Positions 24,624 through 33,171 of a stretch of DNA of 59,918 nucleotides are shown one piece after another. Location of the stretch: the NCBI GenBank assembly GCA_934486895.1, contig CAKSQZ010000010.1, positions 1-59,918 of the forward strand, in the 5' to 3' direction. Below the pieces are notes generated by a model. The model did no database searches and was not told where the DNA came from. It saw only the letters and a program-made list of their open reading frames with translations. Every line of letters begins with the position of its first letter. Positions within the stretch are counted from its first letter, which is position 1. This stretch comes from an uncultured Eubacteriales bacterium (GTDB lineage Bacteria > Bacillota > Clostridia > Oscillospirales > Acutalibacteraceae). The position numbers and the translations under genes are program-made.

Positions 24624-25300
24624 AAATTAAAAAAATCATTGGATTTGCGGTCACGCTGCTTGTGATCCCGATCGCAACCGTGGTAGGCAGCACCGTTTTC
24701 GGCGGAAAGAAATACGCTTTTTTCAGCCTGCTTGTTGCAATTCTTTCATGTGTTCCCTTCATCATCATGTTTGAAAGACGAAATCACAGCACAATGAAGC
24801 TTGTTTTGGTCGCGGTGCTGACAGCGCTTTCGGTAGTCGGGCGAATGTTGTTCGGAGTTCTTCCCGGGTTCAAGCCTGTAACCGCTATGGTTGTTATCAC
24901 AGCGATGTATTTCGGCTCGGAGGCGGGATATATGGTCGGCGCTCTCACTGCTGTTATATCAAATTTCTATTTCGGGCAGGGACCGTGGACGCCGTTTCAA
25001 ATGCTGACATGGGGAACGATAGGTCTTATCGCAGGGTGCCTTGCAAAATATCTTAAATCGAGCAAGATCATACTTTGCATTTACGGAGCGCTCGCAGGTG
25101 CGGCATTTTCGCTGATAATGGATGTCTGGACGGTGCTGTGGTGGGACGGAACATTTAATATTTCAAGATACATTGCAGCGCTCGCTTCCTCAGGCTGGTA
25201 CACGCTGATATACGCTGTGTCGAATGTGATATTTCTGCTTGTGCTCACAAAACCGATCGGATCCAAAATCGAAAGAGTTAAAACAAAATACGGTATTTAA
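24611..25300 (+). CDS. ECF transporter substrate-binding (S) component
   Basis: The 229-residue integral membrane protein has about six to seven segments. LVAVLTALSVVGRMLFGVLP and KPVTAMVVITAMYFGSEAGY resemble the first helices of ECF S components, where small residues pack against EcfT, and WTPFQMLTWGTIGLIAG follows. It determines which vitamin or metal is imported. Because the operon starts with a transcobalamin-like protein, a corrinoid is the leading guess, but other S-component substrates are possible. I chose the ATG at 24611 inside the end of the ATPase gene; a TTG at 24590 is an alternative. A strong terminator overlaps its stop codon. Confidence 0.85.
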   Translation: MQSLKIKKIIGFAVTLLVIPIATVVGSTVFGGKKYAFFSLLVAILSCVPFIIMFERRNHSTMKLVLVAVLTALSVVGRMLFGVLPGFKPVTAMVVITAMYFGSEAGYMVGALTAVISNFYFGQGPWTPFQMLTWGTIGLIAGCLAKYLKSSKIILCIYGALAGAAFSLIMDVWTVLWWDGTFNISRYIAALASSGWYTLIYAVSNVIFLLVLTKPIGSKIERVKTKYGI

Positions 25301-25342
25301 AAAGTACGACTGTCGAATAAAACACGACAGTCGTACTTTTTT
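25300..25342 (+). terminator. Terminator of the ECF operon
   Basis: A 16-bp perfect stem (25300-25315 with 25325-25340) and a run of six T residues, starting at the last base of the S-component stop codon. Confidence 0.9.
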
Positions 25343-25344
25343 AT

Positions 25345-25377
25345 TAAAAAAAGCAGGCAGAGCTTATGCTCTGCCTG
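25345..25377 (-). terminator. Terminator of tuf
   Basis: A 10-bp stem CAGGCAGAGC/GCTCTGCCTG with a 4-base loop, followed on the minus strand by C and seven T residues. It lies 19 bases past the tuf stop, tail to tail with the ECF terminator. Confidence 0.9.
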
Positions 25378-25396
25378 TTTTAATTAAAACCGAAAG

Positions 25397-26599
25397 TTAG
25401 GAGTTGATAGCTGTAACAACGCCCGAGCCAACAGTTCTGCCGCCCTCGCGGATAGCGAAACGGAGACCTTCTTCGATAGCGATCGGAGCGATAAGCTCAA
25501 CATCCATCTCTACGTTATCGCCGGGCATGCACATCTGTACATCAGCCGGAAGTGTGATAACGCCTGTAACGTCTGTTGTTCTGAAATAGAACTGCGGACG
25601 ATAGTTGTTGAAGAACGGAGTATGACGGCCGCCCTCTTCCTTTTTCAGGACATAAACCTGACCATGGAATTTGGTGTGCGGATGGATCGAACCGGGTTTG
25701 CAAAGAACCTGACCACGCTCGATCTCAGTTCTCTGAACACCACGGAGAAGCGCACCGATGTTGTCGCCTGCCTCAGCGTAGTCGAGGATCTTTCTGAACA
25801 TCTCGATACCTGTAACAACGACCTTGCGGCGCTCTTCGGTAAGACCGATGATCTCAACTTCCTCACCTGTCTTGAGCTGTCCACGCTCAACACGGCCTGT
25901 AGCAACTGTACCACGACCTGTGATAGTGAAGACATCCTCAACCGGCATAAGGAACGGAAGGTCAGCCTTACGATCCGGAGTCGGGATATAATCGTCGACT
26001 GCGTTCATAAGCTCAACGATCGGAGCATACTCCGGAGCGTTGATGTCAGTAGAAGTGCACTCGAGTGCCTTAAGAGCAGAACCACGGATGATCGGAATTT
26101 CGTCGCCCGGGAATTCATATTCGGAAAGGGTGTCACGGATCTCCATCTCAACGAGGTCGAGAAGTTCGGGATCGTCAACCTGATCGCACTTGTTCATGAA
26201 TACAACCATTGCCGGAACGCCAACCTGACGAGCAAGAAGCAGATGCTCCTTTGTCTGAGCCATCGGGCCGTCTGTTGCAGCGATAACGATGATAGCGCCG
26301 TCCATCTGAGCAGCACCGGTGATCATGTTCTTAACATAGTCAGCATGGCCGGGGCAGTCAACGTGAGCATAGTGACGCTTATCGGTCTCATACTCAACGT
26401 GTGCGGTATTGATTGTGATACCACGCTCTCTCTCTTCCGGAGCTTTATCGATGTTAGCGTAGTCTGTGAAGCTAGCGCCGCCCTTAAAAGAAAGTACCTT
26501 TGTGATAGCAGCGGTCAGGGTAGTCTTACCGTGGTCAACGTGGCCGATAGTACCGATGTTAACATGCGGTTTGGTTCGGTTAAAATGTTCTTTTGCCAT
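25397..26599 (-). CDS. tuf: Translation elongation factor Tu
   Basis: EF-Tu carries aminoacyl-tRNA to the ribosome. The 400-residue protein is full length with G1 GHVDHGKT, the switch I region ERERGITINTAHVEYET, G3 DCPGHADY, G4 NKCD and domains 2 and 3 ending GRTVGSGVVTAI. The ribosome site AAGGAGGAATTAAA is near ideal. It follows fusA by 90 bases in the str cluster and also has its own promoter-like sequence in that gap. Confidence 0.99.
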   Translation of the reverse strand: MAKEHFNRTKPHVNIGTIGHVDHGKTTLTAAITKVLSFKGGASFTDYANIDKAPEERERGITINTAHVEYETDKRHYAHVDCPGHADYVKNMITGAAQMDGAIIVIAATDGPMAQTKEHLLLARQVGVPAMVVFMNKCDQVDDPELLDLVEMEIRDTLSEYEFPGDEIPIIRGSALKALECTSTDINAPEYAPIVELMNAVDDYIPTPDRKADLPFLMPVEDVFTITGRGTVATGRVERGQLKTGEEVEIIGLTEERRKVVVTGIEMFRKILDYAEAGDNIGALLRGVQRTEIERGQVLCKPGSIHPHTKFHGQVYVLKKEEGGRHTPFFNNYRPQFYFRTTDVTGVITLPADVQMCMPGDNVEMDVELIAPIAIEEGLRFAIREGGRTVGSGVVTAINS

Positions 26600-26643
26600 T
26601 TTAATTCCTCCTTGAAATCAAAATAAGTTTAATTTACTATTTA

Positions 26644-26672
26644 ATAATACCAACACTTAAAAGAAATATCAA
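26644..26672 (-). promoter_or_regulatory. Putative internal SigA promoter of tuf
   Basis: On the minus strand TTGATA, 17-base spacer, TATTAT in the fusA-tuf gap, about 45 bases before the tuf ATG. It would let tuf be made above the level of the rest of the str operon. Confidence 0.6.
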
Positions 26673-26689
26673 GTGTTTTTTTATAAAAA

Positions 26690-28771
<2,082 letters not shown>

Positions 28772-28807
28772 AATGTCCTCCTTTTTGATCCATCCGGATC
28801 TGTTATA

Positions 28808-29278
28808 CTACCATCTGTAATGTGCAAAAGCTTTGTTTGCTTCTGCCATCTTGTGTGTATCCTCACGCTTCTTAGCTGCGCCGCCGTTACCATTGATTGC
28901 ATCGAGAATCTCGCCTGCAAGGCGTTCTCTCATTGTTCTCTCGTTACGAGCGCGCGAGTAAGTTGTGATCCATCTCAGACCAAGTGTCTGCTTTCTTTCC
29001 GGACGAACCTCCATCGGCACCTGATAGGTGGAACCGCCGACTCTGCGAGCTTTAACCTCGAGCTGCGGCATAACGTTCTCCATAGCCTCCTCGAATACTT
29101 CGAGCGGTTCTTTTCCGGTCTTCTCCTTTACGATGTCAAACGCACCGTAAACGATCTTCTGGGCTGTGCCCTTTTTACCGTCTAACATGATGTTGTTGAT
29201 AAGACGGGTGACGAGCTTCGAATTGTACATAGGATCCGGCAGCACGTCACGCTTAGCGATCTGACCTCTTCTTGGCAC
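28808..29278 (-). CDS. rpsG: 30S ribosomal protein S7
   Basis: S7 organises the head of the small ribosomal subunit. The 156-residue protein begins PRRGQIAKRDVLPDP and ends NKAFAHYRW, both standard S7 ends. The start is a GTG at 29278 with GGAGGG eight bases before it. The open frame extends 25 residues upstream but that part is not S7 sequence. It is the second gene of the str operon, 154 bases after rpsL. Confidence 0.98.
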   Translation of the reverse strand: MPRRGQIAKRDVLPDPMYNSKLVTRLINNIMLDGKKGTAQKIVYGAFDIVKEKTGKEPLEVFEEAMENVMPQLEVKARRVGGSTYQVPMEVRPERKQTLGLRWITTYSRARNERTMRERLAGEILDAINGNGGAAKKREDTHKMAEANKAFAHYRW

Positions 29279-29432
29279 TTCGCTTCCCTCCTTCACAAAA
29301 ATGATATCATAGGTACTCGGACAAAATCTCGTTGGCACCAAGGCAGATCGCATTATATATTATAATGAAACTGCCTTTGCCTGAATCAAATCAGGCGTGC
29401 ATGATAATTTCGTCAAACAAGTTTGCGTCGAA

Positions 29433-29846
29433 TTATTTCTTCGGACGCTTTGCGCCGTATTTCGAACGGCCCTGCATTCTTCCGCTTACGCCCTGTGTAT
29501 CAAGCGTGCCTCTGATGATGTGGTAACGCACACCAGGCAAGTCCTTAACACGGCCGCCGCGAATAAGCACAACGCTATGCTCCTGCAGATTGTGACCGAT
29601 TCCGGGAATGTAAGCCGAAACTTCGATTCCGTTGGAAAGACGGACACGGGCAACCTTACGAAGAGCCGAGTTAGGCTTTTTCGGGGTCATTGTTCTGACA
29701 GAAGTACAAACGCCGCGTTTTTGCGGGGAAGACTGATCTGTCGCTTCGCGTTTCTTTGAGTTGTAACCTTTGTTAAGAGCAGGAGCTGTTGACTTCTTCT
29801 CCGAGGTCTCTCTACCGACACGAACGAGCTGGTTAAAGGTTGGCAT
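29433..29846 (-). CDS. rpsL: 30S ribosomal protein S12
   Basis: S12 lies at the decoding centre. The 137-residue protein begins PTFNQLVRVGRE and has the conserved TPKKPNSALRKVARVRL and PGIGHNLQEHSVVLIRGGRV loops, then RSKYGAKRPKK at the end. The two lysines whose mutation gives streptomycin resistance (in KKPNS and GRVKDLPG) are wild type. It is the first gene of the str operon with a ribosome site AAGGAGG and a strong promoter at 29929-29957. Confidence 0.99.
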   Translation of the reverse strand: MPTFNQLVRVGRETSEKKSTAPALNKGYNSKKREATDQSSPQKRGVCTSVRTMTPKKPNSALRKVARVRLSNGIEVSAYIPGIGHNLQEHSVVLIRGGRVKDLPGVRYHIIRGTLDTQGVSGRMQGRSKYGAKRPKK

Positions 29847-29928
29847 ATCGCACCTCCTTCTTTATTGATAGCAACCGCTAAAAACCGCAAAAGTACATAC
29901 TAATGCAATTATTCACGATAACAATAAG

Positions 29929-29957
29929 ATTTTATACCAAAACCGCTTGTTTGTCAA
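29929..29957 (-). promoter_or_regulatory. Putative SigA promoter of the str operon
   Basis: On the minus strand a perfect TTGACA, 17-base spacer and TAAAAT, about 83 bases before the rpsL ATG. This fits the strong expression expected for ribosomal genes. Confidence 0.8.
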
Positions 29958-30104
29958 CAGTTTTTTTATTATTTATCGGGATTTTCGCGAAATTTTAATG
30001 ATTTTTCTTTATATTGATTCCGCTGACCTCTATTATATCGCGTTTTCGGCGTGTTTATGCGTTTTTTATACGGCGCCGTATGAAATTTTGTCTGCTAAAA
30101 GTGA

Positions 30105-30133
30105 TTGAAAAAATGGCGGAGGTGTGGTATTAT
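30105..30133 (+). promoter_or_regulatory. Putative SigA promoter of the lipoprotein pair
   Basis: TTGAAA, exactly 17 bases, TATTAT; the first lipoprotein ATG lies 30 bases further on. Confidence 0.65.
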
Positions 30134-30162
30134 GGTTTTATGAAAAAGACGGAGGTTGTGCT

Positions 30163-30540
30163 ATGAGCATAAAACGATTTGCCGGACTGTTAGCTGCGAT
30201 GATAATGATCCCTTTTTGCCTTGCAGGCTGCACAGGGTTGGGCGATGTTGATCTTATAGCCGGCAAGTGGACGGTTTATTCAGCGAATATAGACGGCAAT
30301 GAGACAGATGTCTCGGTTATGCCTGCGGATAAAAACTACTTTATTTTCAACAAAGACGGCAGTGCAACTGCATCTAACAATAACTCAAAAAGTGAAGGCA
30401 GCTTTAAGTTTGACGGTGAGATTGTAACTCTGACGCTGGGTGAAAGCAAGCAGAAGCTGCTTCTTGACGGTTCGTTTTTGTATATGACGATTGAAGATAA
30501 CGGATCTAAGATAACAATGGTTTATCAAAAAGCCGAATAA
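30163..30540 (+). CDS. Small lipoprotein, paralogue of its neighbour
   Basis: The 125-residue protein has a lipoprotein signal (positive start, hydrophobic core, lipobox CLAGC with Cys23) and so should be anchored to the outer face of the membrane. The rest is a single small beta-rich domain beginning LIAGKWTVYSANIDG, with a FNKDGSATA strand-turn and a SFKFDGEIVTLTL stretch. The GKW-start and the order of strands recall lipocalin-like or META-like small domains, but no family is assigned. Start chosen at ATG 30163 after GGAGG. It shares the domain with the next gene, indicating tandem duplication. Function unknown. Confidence 0.75.
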   Translation: MSIKRFAGLLAAMIMIPFCLAGCTGLGDVDLIAGKWTVYSANIDGNETDVSVMPADKNYFIFNKDGSATASNNNSKSEGSFKFDGEIVTLTLGESKQKLLLDGSFLYMTIEDNGSKITMVYQKAE

Positions 30541-30560
30541 TAAAGAAAGGTTTGATTTGT

Positions 30561-31022
30561 TTGAAAAAGCTTTTAATTATGGCGTGGCTTGCGGCCGCTA
30601 TACTTTGTTCATGCGGCAGTAAAAGCAGCAGTCTGCCTTATGCCACACTTCCCCCGACAAAGGCAGCTGATACAACAAAGTCGGAAAGCGAATCAAAAAC
30701 AGCAAGTGCAAGCGAAAACAAAGCTATAATCGGAAAATGGGTCGCGAAGAGTGTAAACGGCAGTGAAGAAGACGCGAAATCCATGCTTCCCGGAGAAAAG
30801 TGTTATATACTGATAAACGCCGACGGATCAGCCGTGATACGAAACAACGATACGCAGAGCTCCGCGACCTACACTTTTGACGGTGAAACACTTACTGTCA
30901 CAGCAATGAATGACAGCAGAAGATACGCATATTCAAACGGTCTGCTGACACTGAAGTACAAAGGCGGATCGGGCAAGCAGAATGTTATCATATACAAAAA
31001 AACCGAATATACCGTTTATTGA
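30561..31022 (+). CDS. Small lipoprotein, paralogue of its neighbour
   Basis: The 153-residue protein has a signal peptide ending at a lipobox (LCSC; lipidation on the second Cys), then a Ser/Thr/Lys-rich spacer of about 35 residues and a domain that begins AIIGKWVAKSVNGSEED. It repeats the pattern of the previous protein: GKW start, (F/I)N-x-DGSA turn, F-DGE strand and a final VIIYKKTE. The start is probably a TTG at 30561, placed ten bases after AAAGAAAGG; a TTG at 30552 is too close. It is followed by its own terminator. Function unknown. Confidence 0.72.
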   Translation: MKKLLIMAWLAAAILCSCGSKSSSLPYATLPPTKAADTTKSESESKTASASENKAIIGKWVAKSVNGSEEDAKSMLPGEKCYILINADGSAVIRNNDTQSSATYTFDGETLTVTAMNDSRRYAYSNGLLTLKYKGGSGKQNVIIYKKTEYTVY

Positions 31023-31059
31023 TAAAGCAGGCATAAAAATATGCCTGCTTTATCTTTTT
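31021..31059 (+). terminator. Terminator of the lipoprotein pair
   Basis: A 14-bp perfect stem (31021-31034 with 31041-31054) followed by TTTTTA, overlapping the lipoprotein stop codon. Confidence 0.85.
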
Positions 31060-31095
31060 ATTGCCGCTTCAGCAACAGCCGAAACCAATATAAGA

Positions 31096-31126
31096 AAATG
31101 CCCGACGGCTGAACCGTCGGGCATTT
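31096..31126 (-). terminator. Terminator of the leftward surface-protein gene
   Basis: A 13-bp perfect stem AAATGCCCGACGG/CCGTCGGGCATTT with loop CTGAA. On the minus strand it lies 13 bases beyond the stop codon of the surface protein gene and ends in a short T run. Confidence 0.8.
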
Positions 31127-31139
31127 AATTTAAATTAAA

Positions 31140-33041
31140 TTATCTTTCTTCTTTGCGTGTACGCTTCACCGCAACAAGCACTGCGCCTGCGCCGAGAGCT
31201 GCAACCGCAAGTGCGATCGGCAGTGTCGAGCCGCTGTCCGGATTTGTCATATCATCTTCATAGTCAAGATCGATATCTGTCGGACCGTCGAACTCGCCGT
31301 AAACCGAGTCATAGATCAAAGCCATCTTGGAATAATCCGCCTCTGTGTAACCATAGGTAAGTTCAAGTTCCTTTTTGGTCTTATCACTCATAACACCCCA
31401 GAGAGAAAGGAGCTTTGCGAGCTTTGTTTTGAGCGTTCCGTCGGGATCGTTATAGTAAGCGCTTTCTTCTTTCGGAAGTTCTTTATAGAGCTCGATAAAC
31501 GCCTGGATCTGCTTGTCGTTTACTACATTGTCCTTATTCGGGTCAACATAAGCGGCAGGTGCGGGCATATTTGAAGTAAGATCGCCGTACTTATCGCGTT
31601 TGCAACCGTAAACATCACCGAACGAGTAGTCTACAACAATATTTTTTCCTGTGAAAGCGTAGAGACCTTTTGCAATGTCGATACGACGAATATACTGCTT
31701 GTAATCTTCGAGCTTGAGAGTCTTGTTTTCGATTGCATCATCATAATACTCGCCGATTTCTGCTCCGAGTCTGTCGCAAACCTTGGACAGCTCATCAATG
31801 GTGTTGCTCTCGAACTCATCAAATCCGAATTTGAACTTCATAACCGTACCTGCGTGCATTGCCGGTCGTTTGTTTTCATTGATCAGGAATGTCCACGGGA
31901 AGAAATAAGCTTTGTCGATTCCGCTTACCTTTTTGCCGTTTTTATCAAGGTAGTTGCCCTTTGCATCACGGTTCGGAAGCCATACGCTGACATTAACCGT
32001 GAAGCCGACCGTCCACTGATCAGTCTTTCTGGAAAGAGCATAAAATTCAATACCGTCATAGTCCTTGAGTCTGCCCATTTCAACATCTGCGCCAACGCCC
32101 ATATCTTCCCAACCGTGTGAGAAGCAGTCCGGACCGATGTATCCTTTACCGTAGAACGACATGGCTGAGTTCGGATAAAGCTCAGAGCTCTCGTCAACAG
32201 TCATATTGACCATGCCGGAGAATGCCATACGAGCAGAACCGAGCTGATAAACCTGGCAAGCTGTTGTGAAGTCAACAACACAGTCGCTCTTAGGATCCTG
32301 AATCGGATTGGTTGCCTTGGAGAGCTTTGTGACCTTAATGTTGGAAATTTCGCAATCGAGGCTCTTAACGGCTGTTACCCAGTCGGAACCCTGAGCAAAT
32401 CTTACCGTAAGTTTGTCGATAGAAACCATATTTTTAGGAAGGTTTGTCGAAAGAGTCTTTTTCGGATTCTCAACCGAAGAAACCGTTGTGACACTCTTGT
32501 ACTCTACGGTTTTACCCTCGGAATCTTTACCGGAATAGATAAGAATTGTTTCAACGCCGAATCCCATATTCTTTACGGTATTCTTATCGGTATAGTTGCC
32601 ATCCGCATCTCTCTTTCTGTTCCAATCGAGATATGTGTATTCATTTGCGGCACTATTCGGATTCTTCATCGACTTGACACCGATAACCTTATGAAGGTTG
32701 ATATCGGCGCTTATTCTGTAAAGAGTTTTATCCTGCTGAACAGTTGCCAGAGCAGCCTGTGTGTCGGAGCCGCTTAGATTATAAACAGCCTCGATATACT
32801 GTTTTTCAGACTCAGGCAGACGGCCGTTGCAGTTCTGAATTTTACTATCATCACTGGTCACTCTAATGCCGTTTGATGTATAGCTTATGTCTTTGATACC
32901 GTTTTGCGAAATCTTTTTGCCGCTCGAAAACGCAAAGAACACATCGCTTGCAGCGGAAGCGCTGACAGCGGAAATGCTCATGACCGAGACAGCAACTGCA
33001 GCACAAAGAACCGCAGCTAAAGCACGCTTAATCATTTTCAT
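31140..33041 (-). CDS. Secreted, C-terminally anchored surface protein
   Basis: The 633-residue protein has a Sec signal peptide (about 1-31, ending SASAAS), a long extracellular part, a helical module at 513-582 (LYKELP ... SDKTKKELELTYGYTEADY) and a C-terminal anchor. The anchor is NPDSG (600-604), a hydrophobic segment (608-625) and a basic tail KRTRKEER. This is the layout of a sortase substrate, with NPDSG a possible variant of the NPxTG-type motif; it could equally be a plain membrane anchor. The middle contains beta-rich stretches (for example CVVDFTTACQVYQLGSARMA and IEFYALSRKTDQWTVGF) with no recognised catalytic domain. Its neighbour at 33172 has a related module. Its promoter carries a LacI-type palindrome. 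Function unknown, possibly glycan binding. Confidence 0.75.
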   Translation of the reverse strand: MKMIKRALAAVLCAAVAVSVMSISAVSASAASDVFFAFSSGKKISQNGIKDISYTSNGIRVTSDDSKIQNCNGRLPESEKQYIEAVYNLSGSDTQAALATVQQDKTLYRISADINLHKVIGVKSMKNPNSAANEYTYLDWNRKRDADGNYTDKNTVKNMGFGVETILIYSGKDSEGKTVEYKSVTTVSSVENPKKTLSTNLPKNMVSIDKLTVRFAQGSDWVTAVKSLDCEISNIKVTKLSKATNPIQDPKSDCVVDFTTACQVYQLGSARMAFSGMVNMTVDESSELYPNSAMSFYGKGYIGPDCFSHGWEDMGVGADVEMGRLKDYDGIEFYALSRKTDQWTVGFTVNVSVWLPNRDAKGNYLDKNGKKVSGIDKAYFFPWTFLINENKRPAMHAGTVMKFKFGFDEFESNTIDELSKVCDRLGAEIGEYYDDAIENKTLKLEDYKQYIRRIDIAKGLYAFTGKNIVVDYSFGDVYGCKRDKYGDLTSNMPAPAAYVDPNKDNVVNDKQIQAFIELYKELPKEESAYYNDPDGTLKTKLAKLLSLWGVMSDKTKKELELTYGYTEADYSKMALIYDSVYGEFDGPTDIDLDYEDDMTNPDSGSTLPIALAVAALGAGAVLVAVKRTRKEER

Positions 33042-33082
33042 AAAATAGACCTCCAGAAAATAATACTATTACTTCATATACC

Positions 33083-33111
33083 ATTATAGCACTATGTTTT
33101 TTGAAACGCAA
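33083..33111 (-). promoter_or_regulatory. Putative SigA promoter of the surface-protein gene
   Basis: On the minus strand TTGCGT, 17-base spacer, perfect TATAAT, 41 bases before the ATG of the 633-residue protein. The -35 lies inside the palindrome at 33107-33120. Confidence 0.65.
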
Positions 33112-33120
33112 CCGGTTGCG
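33107..33120. promoter_or_regulatory. LacI-family-type operator palindrome
   Basis: CGCAACCGGTTGCG is a perfect 14-base palindrome with the central CG and AA/TT flanks typical of LacI-family operators. It covers the -35 box of the surface-protein promoter, a position for repression. It departs from the CcpA cre consensus at four positions. No LacI-family gene is in this window. A small intrinsic hairpin is an alternative reading, but no adequate T run follows on the minus strand. Confidence 0.55.
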
Positions 33121-33171
33121 AAAAAAAAATTATCTTTGTTCAATGTATAAAAATTGTGAAGCGATTTTTGT

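Larger units (their letters stand above)
29847..30162. other. Intergenic region with divergent promoters
   Basis: This 316-base stretch has no gene. It separates the leftward str operon from the rightward lipoprotein pair, contains one SigA-like promoter for each side, and is A+T-rich near the str promoter. The middle section (about 29960-30100) shows no other recognisable element. Confidence 0.6.

Noticed and set aside
25622..26626. 334-residue rightward open frame antisense to tuf
   Set aside because: It is a mirror of the strongly biased codon use of tuf, has no ribosome site and no protein-like features. A similar shadow lies antisense to fusA at 27059-27745.
26651..26677. AACACTT/AAGTGTT hairpin with T run between fusA and tuf
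   Set aside because: The T run is on the plus strand, so it cannot end the leftward fusA transcript, and there is no rightward gene before it. It overlaps the tuf promoter instead.
33107..33120. CcpA cre site
   Set aside because: The palindrome has the LacI-family core but differs from the cre consensus at four defined positions, including both ends, so a specific CcpA call is not justified.
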